From CAIQPV01 sp963719855 (GTDB taxonomy: Bacteria; Pseudomonadota; Gammaproteobacteria; Burkholderiales; Gallionellaceae): DNA of 64,000 nt. This document shows positions 33,163-42,367 of the stretch, in pieces. The stretch's first letter is position 1, and every line of letters begins with the position of its first letter. Both the position numbers and the translations under genes were made by a program. The notes beneath the pieces were generated by a model that had not been told where the DNA came from, made no database searches, and saw only the letters and a list, made by a program, of their open reading frames with translations. The stretch covers positions 1,426,001 to 1,490,000 of the forward strand of contig CAVRDK010000004.1 of NCBI GenBank assembly GCA_963719855.1, read 5' to 3'.

Positions 33163-34747
33163 CAGCATCTCTCTGACCGAGGCACTGGCACGCTACCGCC
33201 CCGACGCGGAGCTAGGGCCGTTGCCCGAGTTGAGCGATGTAGATACCCTGCTCAACACCTACCACCCTGACCACTTGCGCGACAGCGTGGTCAAGCTGAC
33301 GGTGGGTGCGAACGCGGGCGACAGTTGCCAGCGCGAACTGGCCGAACTCCTGCAATCCGAAGCCTTCATCGACGAGGCCGACTTGGCCGGCACTCCGGTG
33401 ACCGATGTCGATGTGCTGGTGATCGGCGGCGGCGGCGCGGGTTGCGCGGCAGCGCTGATGGCAGCAGAGAAGGGCGCACGCGTGCTGCTGGCCACCAAGC
33501 TGCGCCTCGGCGATAGCAACACGGTGATGGCTGAAGGCGGCATTCAGGCCGCCATCGAACCGGACGATTCTATCCAGCGGCATATTCAGGACACCTTGCG
33601 CGGGGGACACCATGCGGGCGACCCGGCACTGGTATCCGCCATGGCCGAGGACGGCCCGGACGTGCTGCGCTGGCTCATTCAGCAAGGCATGCAGTTCGAA
33701 CAGACACCCAACGGCGACTTGCATACGCGGCGTGCGGGCGGCATGAGTGCCCCGCGTCTGGTGCATTGCCGCGACTATACCGGCCTGGAAATGATGCGCG
33801 TGCTGCGCGAAGCGGTCATCCAGCACCGCAGCATCGAGGTATGGGAACAGAGTCCCGCCGTCGAGCTGCTGTCCAACGAGACTGGGCAGAAATGCGTAGG
33901 CGCGGTGCTTACCTCGCTGCTTGACGGGCAATTGCGCATCGTCCGCACCCGTTCCGTTATCCTCGCCACCGGCGGGCTGGGACGGCTGCATCTGAACGGT
34001 TTCCCGACTTCCAATCATCTGGGGGCAACGGGCGATGGACTGGTGCTGGCGTATCGCATCGGTGCGCAACTTCGCGAGCTGGATTCCTTCCAGTATCACC
34101 CCACGGGTTTGCTGCATCCTTCCCATTTGTCCGGCAAGTTAGTGACCGAAGGTGTGCGTGCAGCGGGCACTCTGCTGGTGAACGCTCTCGGCAACCGCTT
34201 CATCGACGAATTGCAACCGCGCGACGTGGTGTGCGCCGCCATCCTGCGCGAATGCAGCGAAGGACGTGGCATCCGCGTTGACGACCAGCGCGTCGGTGTG
34301 TGGCTGGACACGCCGCGTCTGGAACGCGCCAATCCGGGCCTGCTGGAGAAACAATTCCCCAACCTGATGACACGTACCCGGATCGCGGGCATAGACCCGC
34401 GTGTCGATCCCTTGCTGGTGCATCCGACCCTGCACTACCAGAACGGTGGCGCAGTCATTGATGTCAACGGCGCCACCACGGTGCCGGGCCTGTACGCGGT
34501 GGGCGAAGTATCGGGAGGCATCCACGGGCGCAACCGCATCATGGGTAATGCCCTGCTCGAGATCATCAGCTTCGGTCGACGCGCCGGTGCTGCGGCCACC
34601 GCCAATCGAGATCGCGGCCCAAAGAAGGTCACGCTGGAACATGTGAACCGGCTGCGCCGTGCCCTGACCATCGCCGGATTGCCCATGAATCATAGGGCGC
34701 CTCAAGTCTTGCCGGATTACGCAGCGGGGGGAGCATGGGATCGCTGA
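33155..34747 (+). CDS. Fumarate reductase/succinate dehydrogenase-like flavoprotein
   Basis: A 530-residue FAD protein of the SdhA/FrdA/NadB family. After an unusual 80-residue helical N-terminal extension comes the FAD motif VLVIGGGGAGCAAAL (Gly91-Gly96). Where FrdA/SdhA have the flavin-linking histidine (SHT), this protein has SNT with Asn122, so FAD is probably not covalently bound. Substrate residues are kept: QYHPTGL, Arg335 in TEGVRAAG and His427 in LHYQNGG, plus HGRNRIMGNAL. This favours a soluble fumarate reductase, with L-aspartate oxidase as the main alternative. No membrane anchor subunits (SdhC/D) are nearby. It overlaps the iron-sulfur gene by 8 bases. Confidence 0.82.
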   Translation: MNNSISLTEALARYRPDAELGPLPELSDVDTLLNTYHPDHLRDSVVKLTVGANAGDSCQRELAELLQSEAFIDEADLAGTPVTDVDVLVIGGGGAGCAAALMAAEKGARVLLATKLRLGDSNTVMAEGGIQAAIEPDDSIQRHIQDTLRGGHHAGDPALVSAMAEDGPDVLRWLIQQGMQFEQTPNGDLHTRRAGGMSAPRLVHCRDYTGLEMMRVLREAVIQHRSIEVWEQSPAVELLSNETGQKCVGAVLTSLLDGQLRIVRTRSVILATGGLGRLHLNGFPTSNHLGATGDGLVLAYRIGAQLRELDSFQYHPTGLLHPSHLSGKLVTEGVRAAGTLLVNALGNRFIDELQPRDVVCAAILRECSEGRGIRVDDQRVGVWLDTPRLERANPGLLEKQFPNLMTRTRIAGIDPRVDPLLVHPTLHYQNGGAVIDVNGATTVPGLYAVGEVSGGIHGRNRIMGNALLEIISFGRRAGAAATANRDRGPKKVTLEHVNRLRRALTIAGLPMNHRAPQVLPDYAAGGAWDR

Positions 34748-36009
34748 AATCTGAAATGAATAATAATATTGAAACCCCATTAGTTTTACTCCATCCAGAC
34801 CAGCGTGTCGGCGCCGACATGGTTAGTTGGCGCAAGTCTGGCGGCGGTGAAGCGTTGGCTCATGCTGCGCAAGACCCCGCCGCCGTGCGTGAAGAAATAC
34901 GTATTTCCGATTTGCGCGGCTTAGGCGGCAGCGGTTTTCCGGTGTGGCGCAAGTGGGAAATGGCCGCTCCAGAAATCCCCAAGCCGGACAAATATCTGGT
35001 GGTCAACGGCAACGAAGACGAACCCGGCACCTTCAAGGATCGCCTGCTGCTGGAAGAAACGCCGCATCAGGTGATCGAAGGCGCGGTGGTGGCAGCGCTG
35101 GCAATCGGCGCCAATCGCATCGTGTTCTATATCAATCCCGACATTAAGCGCTCCCTTGCAGTGATGAGGATAGCGCTGGAACAATGGCAAACTTCGGATC
35201 TGCTGACGGTCGCCTCGACCGCACTCGGCAAGCCGCTGGAGCTTGAATTGCGCCCCGGTTCCGGGCACTACATCGGCGGCGAAGAAACGGCGGCGATGGA
35301 ATGGATCGAGGGGCGCTTTCCCTTTCCGCGCGGCAAGCCGCCTTATCCGGCGCAAGCAGGCGTGTATGGCAACCCGACCGTGATTAACAACGTCGAGACA
35401 TTGGCGCACGTACCCCACATCGTGAGAAATGGCGGCGCATGGTTCAAGTCCCTCGGCAAAGGCGCGGGCAGCGGTACCAAACTTTATTCCCTGAGCGGTG
35501 ACGTACTGCATCCCGGTGTGTTTGAGCTGCCCATGGGCACATCGCTGCGCGAACTTATCTTCGTTCACGGCGGCGGCCTGTTGTCCGGCAAGCCGCTCAA
35601 GGCAGTGTTTACTGGTGGACCCTCAAGCAATTTGTTGACACCCGTTGACCTCGACGTGGCTTTGGATTTTGAATCCGTGCGCGCGCGCGGCAGCAGCTTG
35701 GGCACGGGCGCGATGATCGTCGTTTCGGAAGGCACCGGCATCGTCAAACGCGTGGCCGAATACATGCGCTTCTTTGCCCATTCCTCCTGCGGCCAATGCG
35801 TATCGTGCAAAACCGGCACCGCCACCATGAGCCGTCTGCTGGATCGCATAGACACCGGACACGGCACCGCAGCCGACCTGAACACCCTGAAAAACCTCTG
35901 CACCATGTTGCCCGGCAGCGGTCGCTGCCATCTCATCAATGGCGCCGTGCTACTGCTCGACAGCGCCTTCCGCCATTTTCACGAAGAGTTCAAGCAGGCT
36001 TTGCACTGA
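34735..36009 (+). CDS. NuoF-like NADH-binding flavoprotein
   Basis: A 424-residue subunit homologous to the 51-kDa NADH/FMN subunit of complex I and of soluble hydrogenases and formate dehydrogenases. The FMN/NADH fold has RGLGGSGFPVWRKW, VVNGNEDEPGTFKDR and GGEETAAMEWIEG; the C-terminal [4Fe-4S] motif is SSCGQCVSCKTGT with a further cysteine in GSGRCHL. The N-terminal 2Fe-2S domain of some paralogues is lacking. The start at 34735 overlaps the flavoprotein gene by 13 bases. It closes the operon and presumably links it to NAD(H). No nuoE-like partner is visible. Confidence 0.88.
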   Translation: MGSLKSEMNNNIETPLVLLHPDQRVGADMVSWRKSGGGEALAHAAQDPAAVREEIRISDLRGLGGSGFPVWRKWEMAAPEIPKPDKYLVVNGNEDEPGTFKDRLLLEETPHQVIEGAVVAALAIGANRIVFYINPDIKRSLAVMRIALEQWQTSDLLTVASTALGKPLELELRPGSGHYIGGEETAAMEWIEGRFPFPRGKPPYPAQAGVYGNPTVINNVETLAHVPHIVRNGGAWFKSLGKGAGSGTKLYSLSGDVLHPGVFELPMGTSLRELIFVHGGGLLSGKPLKAVFTGGPSSNLLTPVDLDVALDFESVRARGSSLGTGAMIVVSEGTGIVKRVAEYMRFFAHSSCGQCVSCKTGTATMSRLLDRIDTGHGTAADLNTLKNLCTMLPGSGRCHLINGAVLLLDSAFRHFHEEFKQALH

Positions 36010-36130
36010 ACTGGATGTGGATTTGCCACATAAGGTTTTCAGATATGAACGGGAAGCCGAAGAAAAAATGTGCCGAGCGCAAATTACTGAAGGAATTGCT
36101 CAGGCAGGAGCTGGACGCAAGGAGAATCAA

Positions 36131-36274
36131 ATGAAACGCAACTTGTTTGATGAACTGAAAGAAGGATTCACTGCACTAGAATCTGCACGCAAGGGCAAGA
36201 TTACCTTGCGCCAGCATGTGGTAGAAAAGAAACCCGCATCTACCATCACCCCCTTCTCGACCATACACGGCTAG
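36131..36274 (+). pseudogene. Truncated HigA-like antitoxin fragment
   Basis: A 47-codon frame starting MKRNLFDELKEGFTALESAR and KGKITLRQHVVE matches the N terminus of HigA-type antitoxins. The helix-turn-helix that should follow is missing: the frame ends where the minus-strand methylase gene begins (4-base overlap). An ATGA overlap joins it to a 29-codon frame at 36044-36134 of unknown kind. It is probably a toxin-antitoxin remnant cut by insertion of the restriction-modification island. Confidence 0.55.
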
Positions 36275-37374
36275 AATTCAAACTCAAGCATTTCACCGAC
36301 TTGCATTTGGTATGAAGAGGGAATGTTGCTTGGATTTTTTAGTACGTCACATATAGCTTGGCCTACTGCATATGCAAGATTACATGGAACCGCGTTCCCT
36401 ATCTGGGAAAAGACTTTACTTTGCGGTCCAATAAAATTGTAATTTGCAGGAAAGCATTGGAGTAATGCAGCTTCATCAACTGTTAATCGGCGCAAGGTAG
36501 GAGGAGCTTCACCAAGTTGCAATGGTTGCCCACCGGACATTAGGTGCGCATGGTATTTTTCCACCCAACTCTTCTCATTGTCGAATAAATGCCCCTCGTC
36601 AATAATTGGGGTTCTGTTGCCGCCCATACTTGCAGGCAGTGTGCTTGACCATCCATCAGGGTTTAATGGTCTTCCTTGCCCATTAAATAACATCCCCGCA
36701 TATGGAGATTTTCTTAGTATTGGAGTTGTAGCCAGTGTAATTTTTGCATTGCAAATTCTGGAATTATATTTCGTTCCAGCCTTTCCAAGATGAGAAATGG
36801 CCTGTCGCAAAGAAACCGCTTTTTTCTTATATTTGTTGAGATTTCCGATTTTAATATTCGCATGTGGTCGACGAACACCAATAAAAAAAACACGCTCCCT
36901 AGATTGTGCAGCACCAAAATCCTTTGCGTTTAATATCATCGTTGAGACTGAATACCCTGCATCATAAAATCTTCGAAATAGTTCATTACGCACGGACTCG
37001 AATTTTGATAATGCACCGAGCGCCTTTACATTCTCCATCACAAAGGCAAATGGTTTTAGACGGTCAATAGTATTAGCAAAAGCAAAAACCAGTTTGCTTC
37101 GCGGGTCTTCGGCATTCATCTTCCCCGCCACAGAAAATCCTTGGCAAGGAGGGCCTCCGAATACTAAATCAACCCCCTCATAGTTGGCTAAATTCTCTGC
37201 GTGCGCATTGATATCCCCACGAAAGAGAACCGAGTCTGGGTGATTCGCTTCGTATGTATCGCATGCATAAGCATCCAGCTCATTTGCTGCGAGTACATTG
37301 AATCCTGCTTTTTTGAAGCCGACATCCATCCCGCCAGCACCACTAAAGAGCGAAATAGCAGTAAATTTCTTCAT
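36271..37374 (-). CDS. DNA (cytosine-5) methyltransferase
   Basis: A 367-residue C5 methylase. Motif I is SLFSGAGGMDVGFKKAG, motif IV FGGPPCQGFS with nucleophile Cys77, motif VI MENVKAL (Glu114), motif VIII AQSRERVFFIG, then a variable target-recognition region and motif IX/X RRLTVDEAALLQCFP with QIGNAVP. All motifs are complete, so it should be active. It is divergent from the HTH gene and the broken endonuclease and is the modification half of that type II system. Base composition is lower in G+C than the core genes, which suggests transfer. Confidence 0.95.
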   Translation of the reverse strand: MKKFTAISLFSGAGGMDVGFKKAGFNVLAANELDAYACDTYEANHPDSVLFRGDINAHAENLANYEGVDLVFGGPPCQGFSVAGKMNAEDPRSKLVFAFANTIDRLKPFAFVMENVKALGALSKFESVRNELFRRFYDAGYSVSTMILNAKDFGAAQSRERVFFIGVRRPHANIKIGNLNKYKKKAVSLRQAISHLGKAGTKYNSRICNAKITLATTPILRKSPYAGMLFNGQGRPLNPDGWSSTLPASMGGNRTPIIDEGHLFDNEKSWVEKYHAHLMSGGQPLQLGEAPPTLRRLTVDEAALLQCFPANYNFIGPQSKVFSQIGNAVPCNLAYAVGQAICDVLKNPSNIPSSYQMQVGEMLEFEF

Positions 37375-37425
37375 AAATTATTCGATATCCGCATATTTTG
37401 TTTATGGTAGCACAATGACACGCAT

Positions 37426-37692
37426 ATGAGTAAAAAGACTATACATGCTAGGGAGTACGCCCTGATTATAGAGGTGCTAACTTCTGAAAGGAAAAGACTT
37501 GGTCTTTCCCAAGTAGAGGTTGCAACTGCACTCAATATGTCGCAATCGGATGTATCCAAATTCGAGACTCAGGAGCGAAGACTGGACATCTTGGAATTTA
37601 AGCGCTTGATTGATTTATATAGAATAAGTGAAAACGCAACTCTCCGTTCTCAAATAAAATCTTTTTTTGGACTATGCGACCTTGAAAGTTGA
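37426..37692 (+). CDS. HTH controller-like regulator of the restriction-modification system
   Basis: An 88-residue Cro/C1-type protein: TSERKRLGLSQVEVATALNM, then SQSDVSKFETQERRLDILEF forms the helix-turn-helix. Its end overlaps the endonuclease start by 26 bases and it is only 51 bases from the divergent methylase start. This is the arrangement of C-protein genes that time endonuclease expression, so that role is inferred. Confidence 0.8.
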   Translation: MSKKTIHAREYALIIEVLTSERKRLGLSQVEVATALNMSQSDVSKFETQERRLDILEFKRLIDLYRISENATLRSQIKSFFGLCDLES

Positions 37693-38122
37693 AGCACGCA
37701 ATCAGCATGTTCAATACATGGTTAGCGCAAGGATTGAACACGTCAAAACGTTGACTGAATCAGATTTTACAAGAATTAAAAACAAGTCCGAAATCGAGAA
37801 AATTTTAGAGGCGTTGATTGAGATAAACGTTAACGGCTTTCGTGGCGTTGTGTTAACGGCACTTGTTGGAATGAAACTGGACGATCACTATAACCCACTC
37901 ACAAATTTCTATGAATGTAAGCCGCGCGCAATCTTCGAGCATGGAATCTGGTATGCGCTAACTCAGCACAATATTCCCTGTGGAAAATCCGACCCCTTAA
38001 ATGTCGCAAAAAACATTCAAGAACTCAACGAATCATGGGCAACAGGAAGGCGACCACAATCTGCCGCTCTCGCGGCGGTCAATTTCCTTAGGGCTACGCT
38101 GATTAAGTCCACCGATTCCATA

Positions 38123-39224
38123 GGTCGTGCGTTATAGCCGTAGTAGACAAACATGGTAGATGGCAATGAAACAAAATACTCTGGCGATGGCAGCGAAACA
38201 CGAAACAGGATTTGAACAACACCGCAGACCGACACGGCGCGACGAATTTCTGAACACGATGAATCGCATCGTGCCATGGGTCGATCTATGTGCCGTGATC
38301 GAACCGCACTACCCGAAGCGAGGCAATGGCCGTCCACCGATTGGCTCGAACGCATGTTGCGCATCCACTTCATTCAGCACTGGTTTAATTTGGCCGACTT
38401 TGCCTGTGAAGAAGCACTCTACGACATCGCCAGCTTGCGCCATTTCGCTGGCATCGACTTGGGATGCGAAGCCGTACCGGACGCCACCACGCTGCTAAAG
38501 TTTCGTCGCCTTCTGGAGAAACACAATCTCAATGAGCAACTGTTTGCCGAAGTCGGGCGCGTACTCCAAGGCAGCGGCATGACACTCAAGACCGGCACGA
38601 TTGTCGATGCCACCATTATCGCGGCACCCAGCTCAACCAAGAACGCCGATAAGAAACGTGATCCTGAGATGCACCAGACTCGCAAGGGACAGCAGTGGTA
38701 CTTTGGCATGAAGCTGCACATTGGCGTGGATAGTCAAAGCGGCCTGGCGCACAGCGCCGTCGTCACCCCGGCCAACGTGCATGACAAACATCCTCTGCCT
38801 GATTTACTGCATGGCCAAGAGCAGCGTGTTTATGGCGATAGCGCCTATGCCAGCCAAAAGGATTTGATTCACAGTAAATCCCCCCAAGCCCGCGACTTCA
38901 CCAACTGTCGCACCCGTAAGCCGGGTGGTGAAGTCGATGAGGTCAAGCGCGGCAAGAACCGCAATAAGTCAAAGATAAGAGCCCGTGTCGAACACGTCTT
39001 TGCCGTGGTCAAACGGCTGTGGGGTTTTACGAAAGTGCGCTACCGTGGTTTAGCCAAGAATTCCGGCCGCGCATTTACTGCGCTGGCATTGGCGAATATT
39101 TACTTGTCTCGAAATCGATTGATGGCACAAGTCCGCCCATAGTGGGCGAATGGCGGGCGAAAAGCCCGAGGAGTAGCCCGAAAGGGTAAAACAATACGGG
39201 CTGAACTCGTCTTTTTGCACGATC
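38123..39224 (+). mobile_element. IS5-family insertion sequence
   Basis: About 1.1 kb inserted in the endonuclease gene. It carries an IS5-type transposase (next entry). Ends are approximate: GGTCGTGC (38123-38130) and its near-complement GCACGATC (39217-39224) could be the tips of imperfect terminal inverted repeats. The target duplication could not be determined. Confidence 0.7.
38160..39142 (+). pseudogene. IS5-family transposase, frameshifted
   Basis: The first frame encodes an N terminus such as KQNTLAMAAKHETGFEQHRR and ends its similarity at GNGRPPIG near 38343. The next frame continues exactly where expected with LERMLRIHFIQHWFNLADFA. The DDE residues lie in the second part (GTIVDATII, YGDSAYAS, and the RVEHVFAVVKR region). 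A one-base deletion around 38340-38346 explains the break. IS5-subgroup transposases are normally one frame, so the element is probably immobile on its own. Confidence 0.8.
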
Positions 39225-40036
39225 ACGCATATTTCGCAATTTGAATCTTGAAAATGCGGGGCTTGTTCAGCGTAGCCTTAGAATAATCGTTAACTCAAAA
39301 AGTAATGAAGATCGAGCCTTGCTTGAGGATTATTTCTACTTCAAGCTTGTAAATTATGCGAAGAAGGTCTCAAGCATCCGAGTTAACGAAGCTATTATTG
39401 ATGTGATCTCAAAGCAGGAAATCGCAAATAAATTATGCAAATTCGCCCTTGGGAATCCAGAATCGGGTGCTACACCTCAACTGCTAATTGGCAAGATTAT
39501 TAAGGCACTATTTTCATCGTCCAGTCTTGTCGTAATAGGTGATGAAGAAAGTGTTTTTGGCACAAACACCACATCAAAAAAACCAGCAGATATTTGGATC
39601 GAAAAAGACAATGAAGTTATATTTCTTTTTGAAGTTACTTTGAAAAAGGTTGATCTAAAGCGCCTTGATGACTGCATAGGAACGCTTTACACACAGGGGA
39701 TTTCCGGTCTGCCTATTACGTTTATCTGTAGACTCCCCGAAGATGTATCATCCATTCAAGCCGTGGGGCTAGATGGAAATAGCCTTATATACAAAAACAA
39801 GAGATTTGAATTTGTTGATTTTTCGGCTTTTGTTACATCCTGTTGTGCGCTGCTTACAGACGAGCAAATAACGCAACTCACATCAGAAATTCGCGAGTTT
39901 GTAATGGCTGTCACTACGTTGATAAAAACAAAAGATTCATGGAACGAAATATTTAACGCCTAATATCATTACCTATAGGAAAACACGCGTATAAACACGG
40001 GGTCACCACATCCTACAAAAATCCGCGCAATTGACC

Positions 40037-41242
40037 CTACAGTTGCTTAAAGTGCTTGGCTAATTTAAGGCTCTGTCCTTGATAGTTCGAATTGATGTCT
40101 TGACCGTACAGAAGCTCTGGACGAGCTGCCATACGTTCATAGCGAAGCCATCCGACCGTCTGTCCATGCTCAAGCAGAAAGGGTACCTCGTGCGAGCGCA
40201 CTTCCAGAACCCCTCTGCTGCTTCCCGCTTTATTTAATTTTGTATTCCAGCCGAAGCCAGGATCAAAAAAACCTGCATAATGGACGCGGAATTCTCCAGC
40301 ACGGGTATCGTACGGCAACATCTCAGCAGCATAATCCGGGGGCACTGCGATCGCTTCTTTCGTCATGAGAATATAGAATTCATCAGGGTCTAATATCAAA
40401 GAAGACGTTTTGTGAAAACGGATTGGCTCCCAGAAATCCAACGGGTCATAATCCCGCCTTTCCAGATCAATACGTTTGGCATGTTTTTTCGCGCGGTATC
40501 CGATTATGTCGTTTTCCTTGCCGGAGCCTTCCAAATCCACGGTAAAGGGCAGTAAACCTGTTTTGATTGATTTCGCGTTTTTCTCGTGGTCACTGAAACC
40601 AACAATCTGATCTTCATCGAGAAGCTTTTTCCATTCTGAGGCCGAGATGGGTTTCGCTCCCTCTCCTCGTGTGCGGCGAAATCTTAACTGGTTCAGGCGG
40701 GTGCCAGTTTTTGCCACTACACTGAAACTCCGGGGCGCAACCTCTATATAGAGTTCGCCTTTATAACCCTCGCCTACCTGATCAAAACTGGTCGCGTAAT
40801 CGGCAATTAAGCGCGTCAAAATATCCAGCCTGCCTGTTGAGCTCTTCGGGTTAGCGAAGGCAGCTACGTCACTTCTCAAATTAATGGCTTCCAACAGAGG
40901 GATAACATATACGCGCCCCTTTTCAAGAACAGCGCCTTTGCGAAGATCGATTCCGAAGTCAGCAAATTGGTCATCAAGCTGTTTCATCTTATCGAGTACT
41001 TTCATTCCTTTGCCGGGAAGGAAACTTGTATCTACGGGATAAGCCCAATCGCCTAGGCGCAGATCTATGCTGGCGGGCTGGACTTGGTCGTGATCAATGC
41101 TCATCACCGTCTTGATCTCGTTGCCTTTCAGCATCTCCTCAATCTTCTGACTCGGAAGGATTCCGGTATAGTCGCTCATGCGCGTCGGAGCCATCAAATC
41201 AGGATTGGCAGTTGAATCGGTCTTCGTTATCACTTCATTCAT
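40037..41242 (-). CDS. Long (bimodular) dCTP deaminase
   Basis: A 401-residue protein of the dCTP deaminase/dUTPase superfamily in its two-module form. The first module has QPASIDLRLGDWAYPVD and AAFANPKSSTGRLDI; the second has LDPDEFYILMTKEAIAVPPD and VHYAGFFDPGFGW. Members deaminate dCTP to dUTP for thymidylate synthesis. AGAAGAG lies eight bases before the ATG. It lies beside the restriction-modification island rather than with nucleotide-metabolism genes, so either a housekeeping or an accessory role is possible. Confidence 0.82.
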   Translation of the reverse strand: MNEVITKTDSTANPDLMAPTRMSDYTGILPSQKIEEMLKGNEIKTVMSIDHDQVQPASIDLRLGDWAYPVDTSFLPGKGMKVLDKMKQLDDQFADFGIDLRKGAVLEKGRVYVIPLLEAINLRSDVAAFANPKSSTGRLDILTRLIADYATSFDQVGEGYKGELYIEVAPRSFSVVAKTGTRLNQLRFRRTRGEGAKPISASEWKKLLDEDQIVGFSDHEKNAKSIKTGLLPFTVDLEGSGKENDIIGYRAKKHAKRIDLERRDYDPLDFWEPIRFHKTSSLILDPDEFYILMTKEAIAVPPDYAAEMLPYDTRAGEFRVHYAGFFDPGFGWNTKLNKAGSSRGVLEVRSHEVPFLLEHGQTVGWLRYERMAARPELLYGQDINSNYQGQSLKLAKHFKQL

Positions 41243-41438
41243 CTGATTTACTCTTCTGTACCCTGTTTTGATGCCGTCGTATCAGTATTGGAATATCTCA
41301 TAAGAAGTGTTGCAAATAACACCTCAAGCAGTAATTATAACCAAATTTAAAGAGGCCAGGCTGAGCTAACCCGTGAGCTAATGGAGTTGGATCAGCTTTG
41401 CTTTTGGCGAAAGGCGCGGGATCAAGTCTATAGCAAGC

Positions 41439-41473
41439 GTAGCCCGGATGGAACGCAATGTAATCCGGGCTAC
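41439..41473. repeat. Inverted repeat downstream of the OMP gene
   Basis: GTAGCCCGGAT (41439-41449) pairs with ATCCGGGCTAC (41463-41473). It is a common dispersed repeat and stands nine bases after the end of the minus-strand outer-membrane gene, where it could also act as a terminator. Confidence 0.65.
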
Positions 41474-41481
41474 GTACTAAA

Positions 41482-42315
41482 TTAGAATGCGTACCCCAAT
41501 CCAAGTTTGACCGTTGTGTAATATGTGGTGCTGTCAGGTTCCCATGAGCCACCGTTGACGGGATACACCGCGCTGATGCCATACTTGAAACCCGTATAAT
41601 CAACACCGACGTTTCCGTGGAACTTTTGCGTAAACGCATAATCTGCGTAGGCGCCCACCTTGAACAGTGAGGAATTGCCAAGTCCTCCCGAGAAGCCATT
41701 CAGGCCAAGGCCGGAATTAACAGTAATGGCCGATCTGAACGTGCTCCCTAACATGCCATTGGCCGAAAAAACCCACTTGCCGACAGGCGAGTATTGGCCC
41801 AGCGCACCGATCCCATAATAATTGTGAGTATAGGTCTCACCAGAATTAACACCCCTGTCCCATTTATGGTGGCCAAGTTCAGCGTAGGGGGTCAGCATAA
41901 ACTTGTCATTAACAACGAAGCCTTTTCCGTAACGGGCGCTGTAATTAGTGAGCGTTGCACGAGAAGTTCCGACTGTTGGCCCCCCACCTATAAGCGAGCC
42001 TGCATAGTTCGTGCTACCGCTGGAATGGTCGTACTCGGCTTCGAAATAGCCATTCCCGAGCCATATATCCTTCATCGCGGATAGGGACAAGGCATAACCT
42101 GGTACAGCGCCCGTCTCCGTGTCAAGCAAGCCGGTCGCAGTACCGAGCCTTCCATTACCAGTTTCTGCGTAATTGACATGCGTTGAAATGATCTGAATGC
42201 CGATCTGGTTGTTGGATGCCTTGATATCAGACGTGTCCGCAAACGCAGTTGCAGAAAACATCACGCACCCCATTGATAAAGCTGCTTTACGCAACATGAC
42301 ATTCTTCGTACTCAT
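41482..42315 (-). CDS. Outer-membrane beta-barrel protein
   Basis: A 277-residue exported protein. The start at 42315 has AAGGAG seven bases upstream; the frame extends further without support. A signal peptide (MLRKAALSMGCVMFSATAFA, cut before DTS) is followed by alternating hydrophobic/polar strands rich in Gly, Tyr and Asn, ending in the aromatic LGLGYAF that marks outer-membrane barrel insertion. About eight to ten strands are likely. It directly follows tpsB on the same strand with a 52-base gap. The function is unknown. Confidence 0.75.
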   Translation of the reverse strand: MSTKNVMLRKAALSMGCVMFSATAFADTSDIKASNNQIGIQIISTHVNYAETGNGRLGTATGLLDTETGAVPGYALSLSAMKDIWLGNGYFEAEYDHSSGSTNYAGSLIGGGPTVGTSRATLTNYSARYGKGFVVNDKFMLTPYAELGHHKWDRGVNSGETYTHNYYGIGALGQYSPVGKWVFSANGMLGSTFRSAITVNSGLGLNGFSGGLGNSSLFKVGAYADYAFTQKFHGNVGVDYTGFKYGISAVYPVNGGSWEPDSTTYYTTVKLGLGYAF

Positions 42316-42367
42316 AACTTTTCTCCTTATTCCTGCCAATCGATTTAACATCTATAGGGGGCGAGCT

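Larger units (their letters stand above)
37667..39963 (+). pseudogene. Type II restriction endonuclease, split by an IS element
   Basis: The N-terminal part (37667-38137, about 150 residues) and the C-terminal part (about 39225-39963, 240 residues) flank an IS5-like insertion. The second part resumes as RIFRNLNLENAGLVQ in an open frame without its own start. It contains a plausible PD-(D/E)xK site, KKPADIW followed by IFLFEVTLKK. Position after a controller gene and next to a C5 methylase supports the assignment. The protein family was not recognised, and with the insertion the nuclease should be inactive. Confidence 0.7.
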
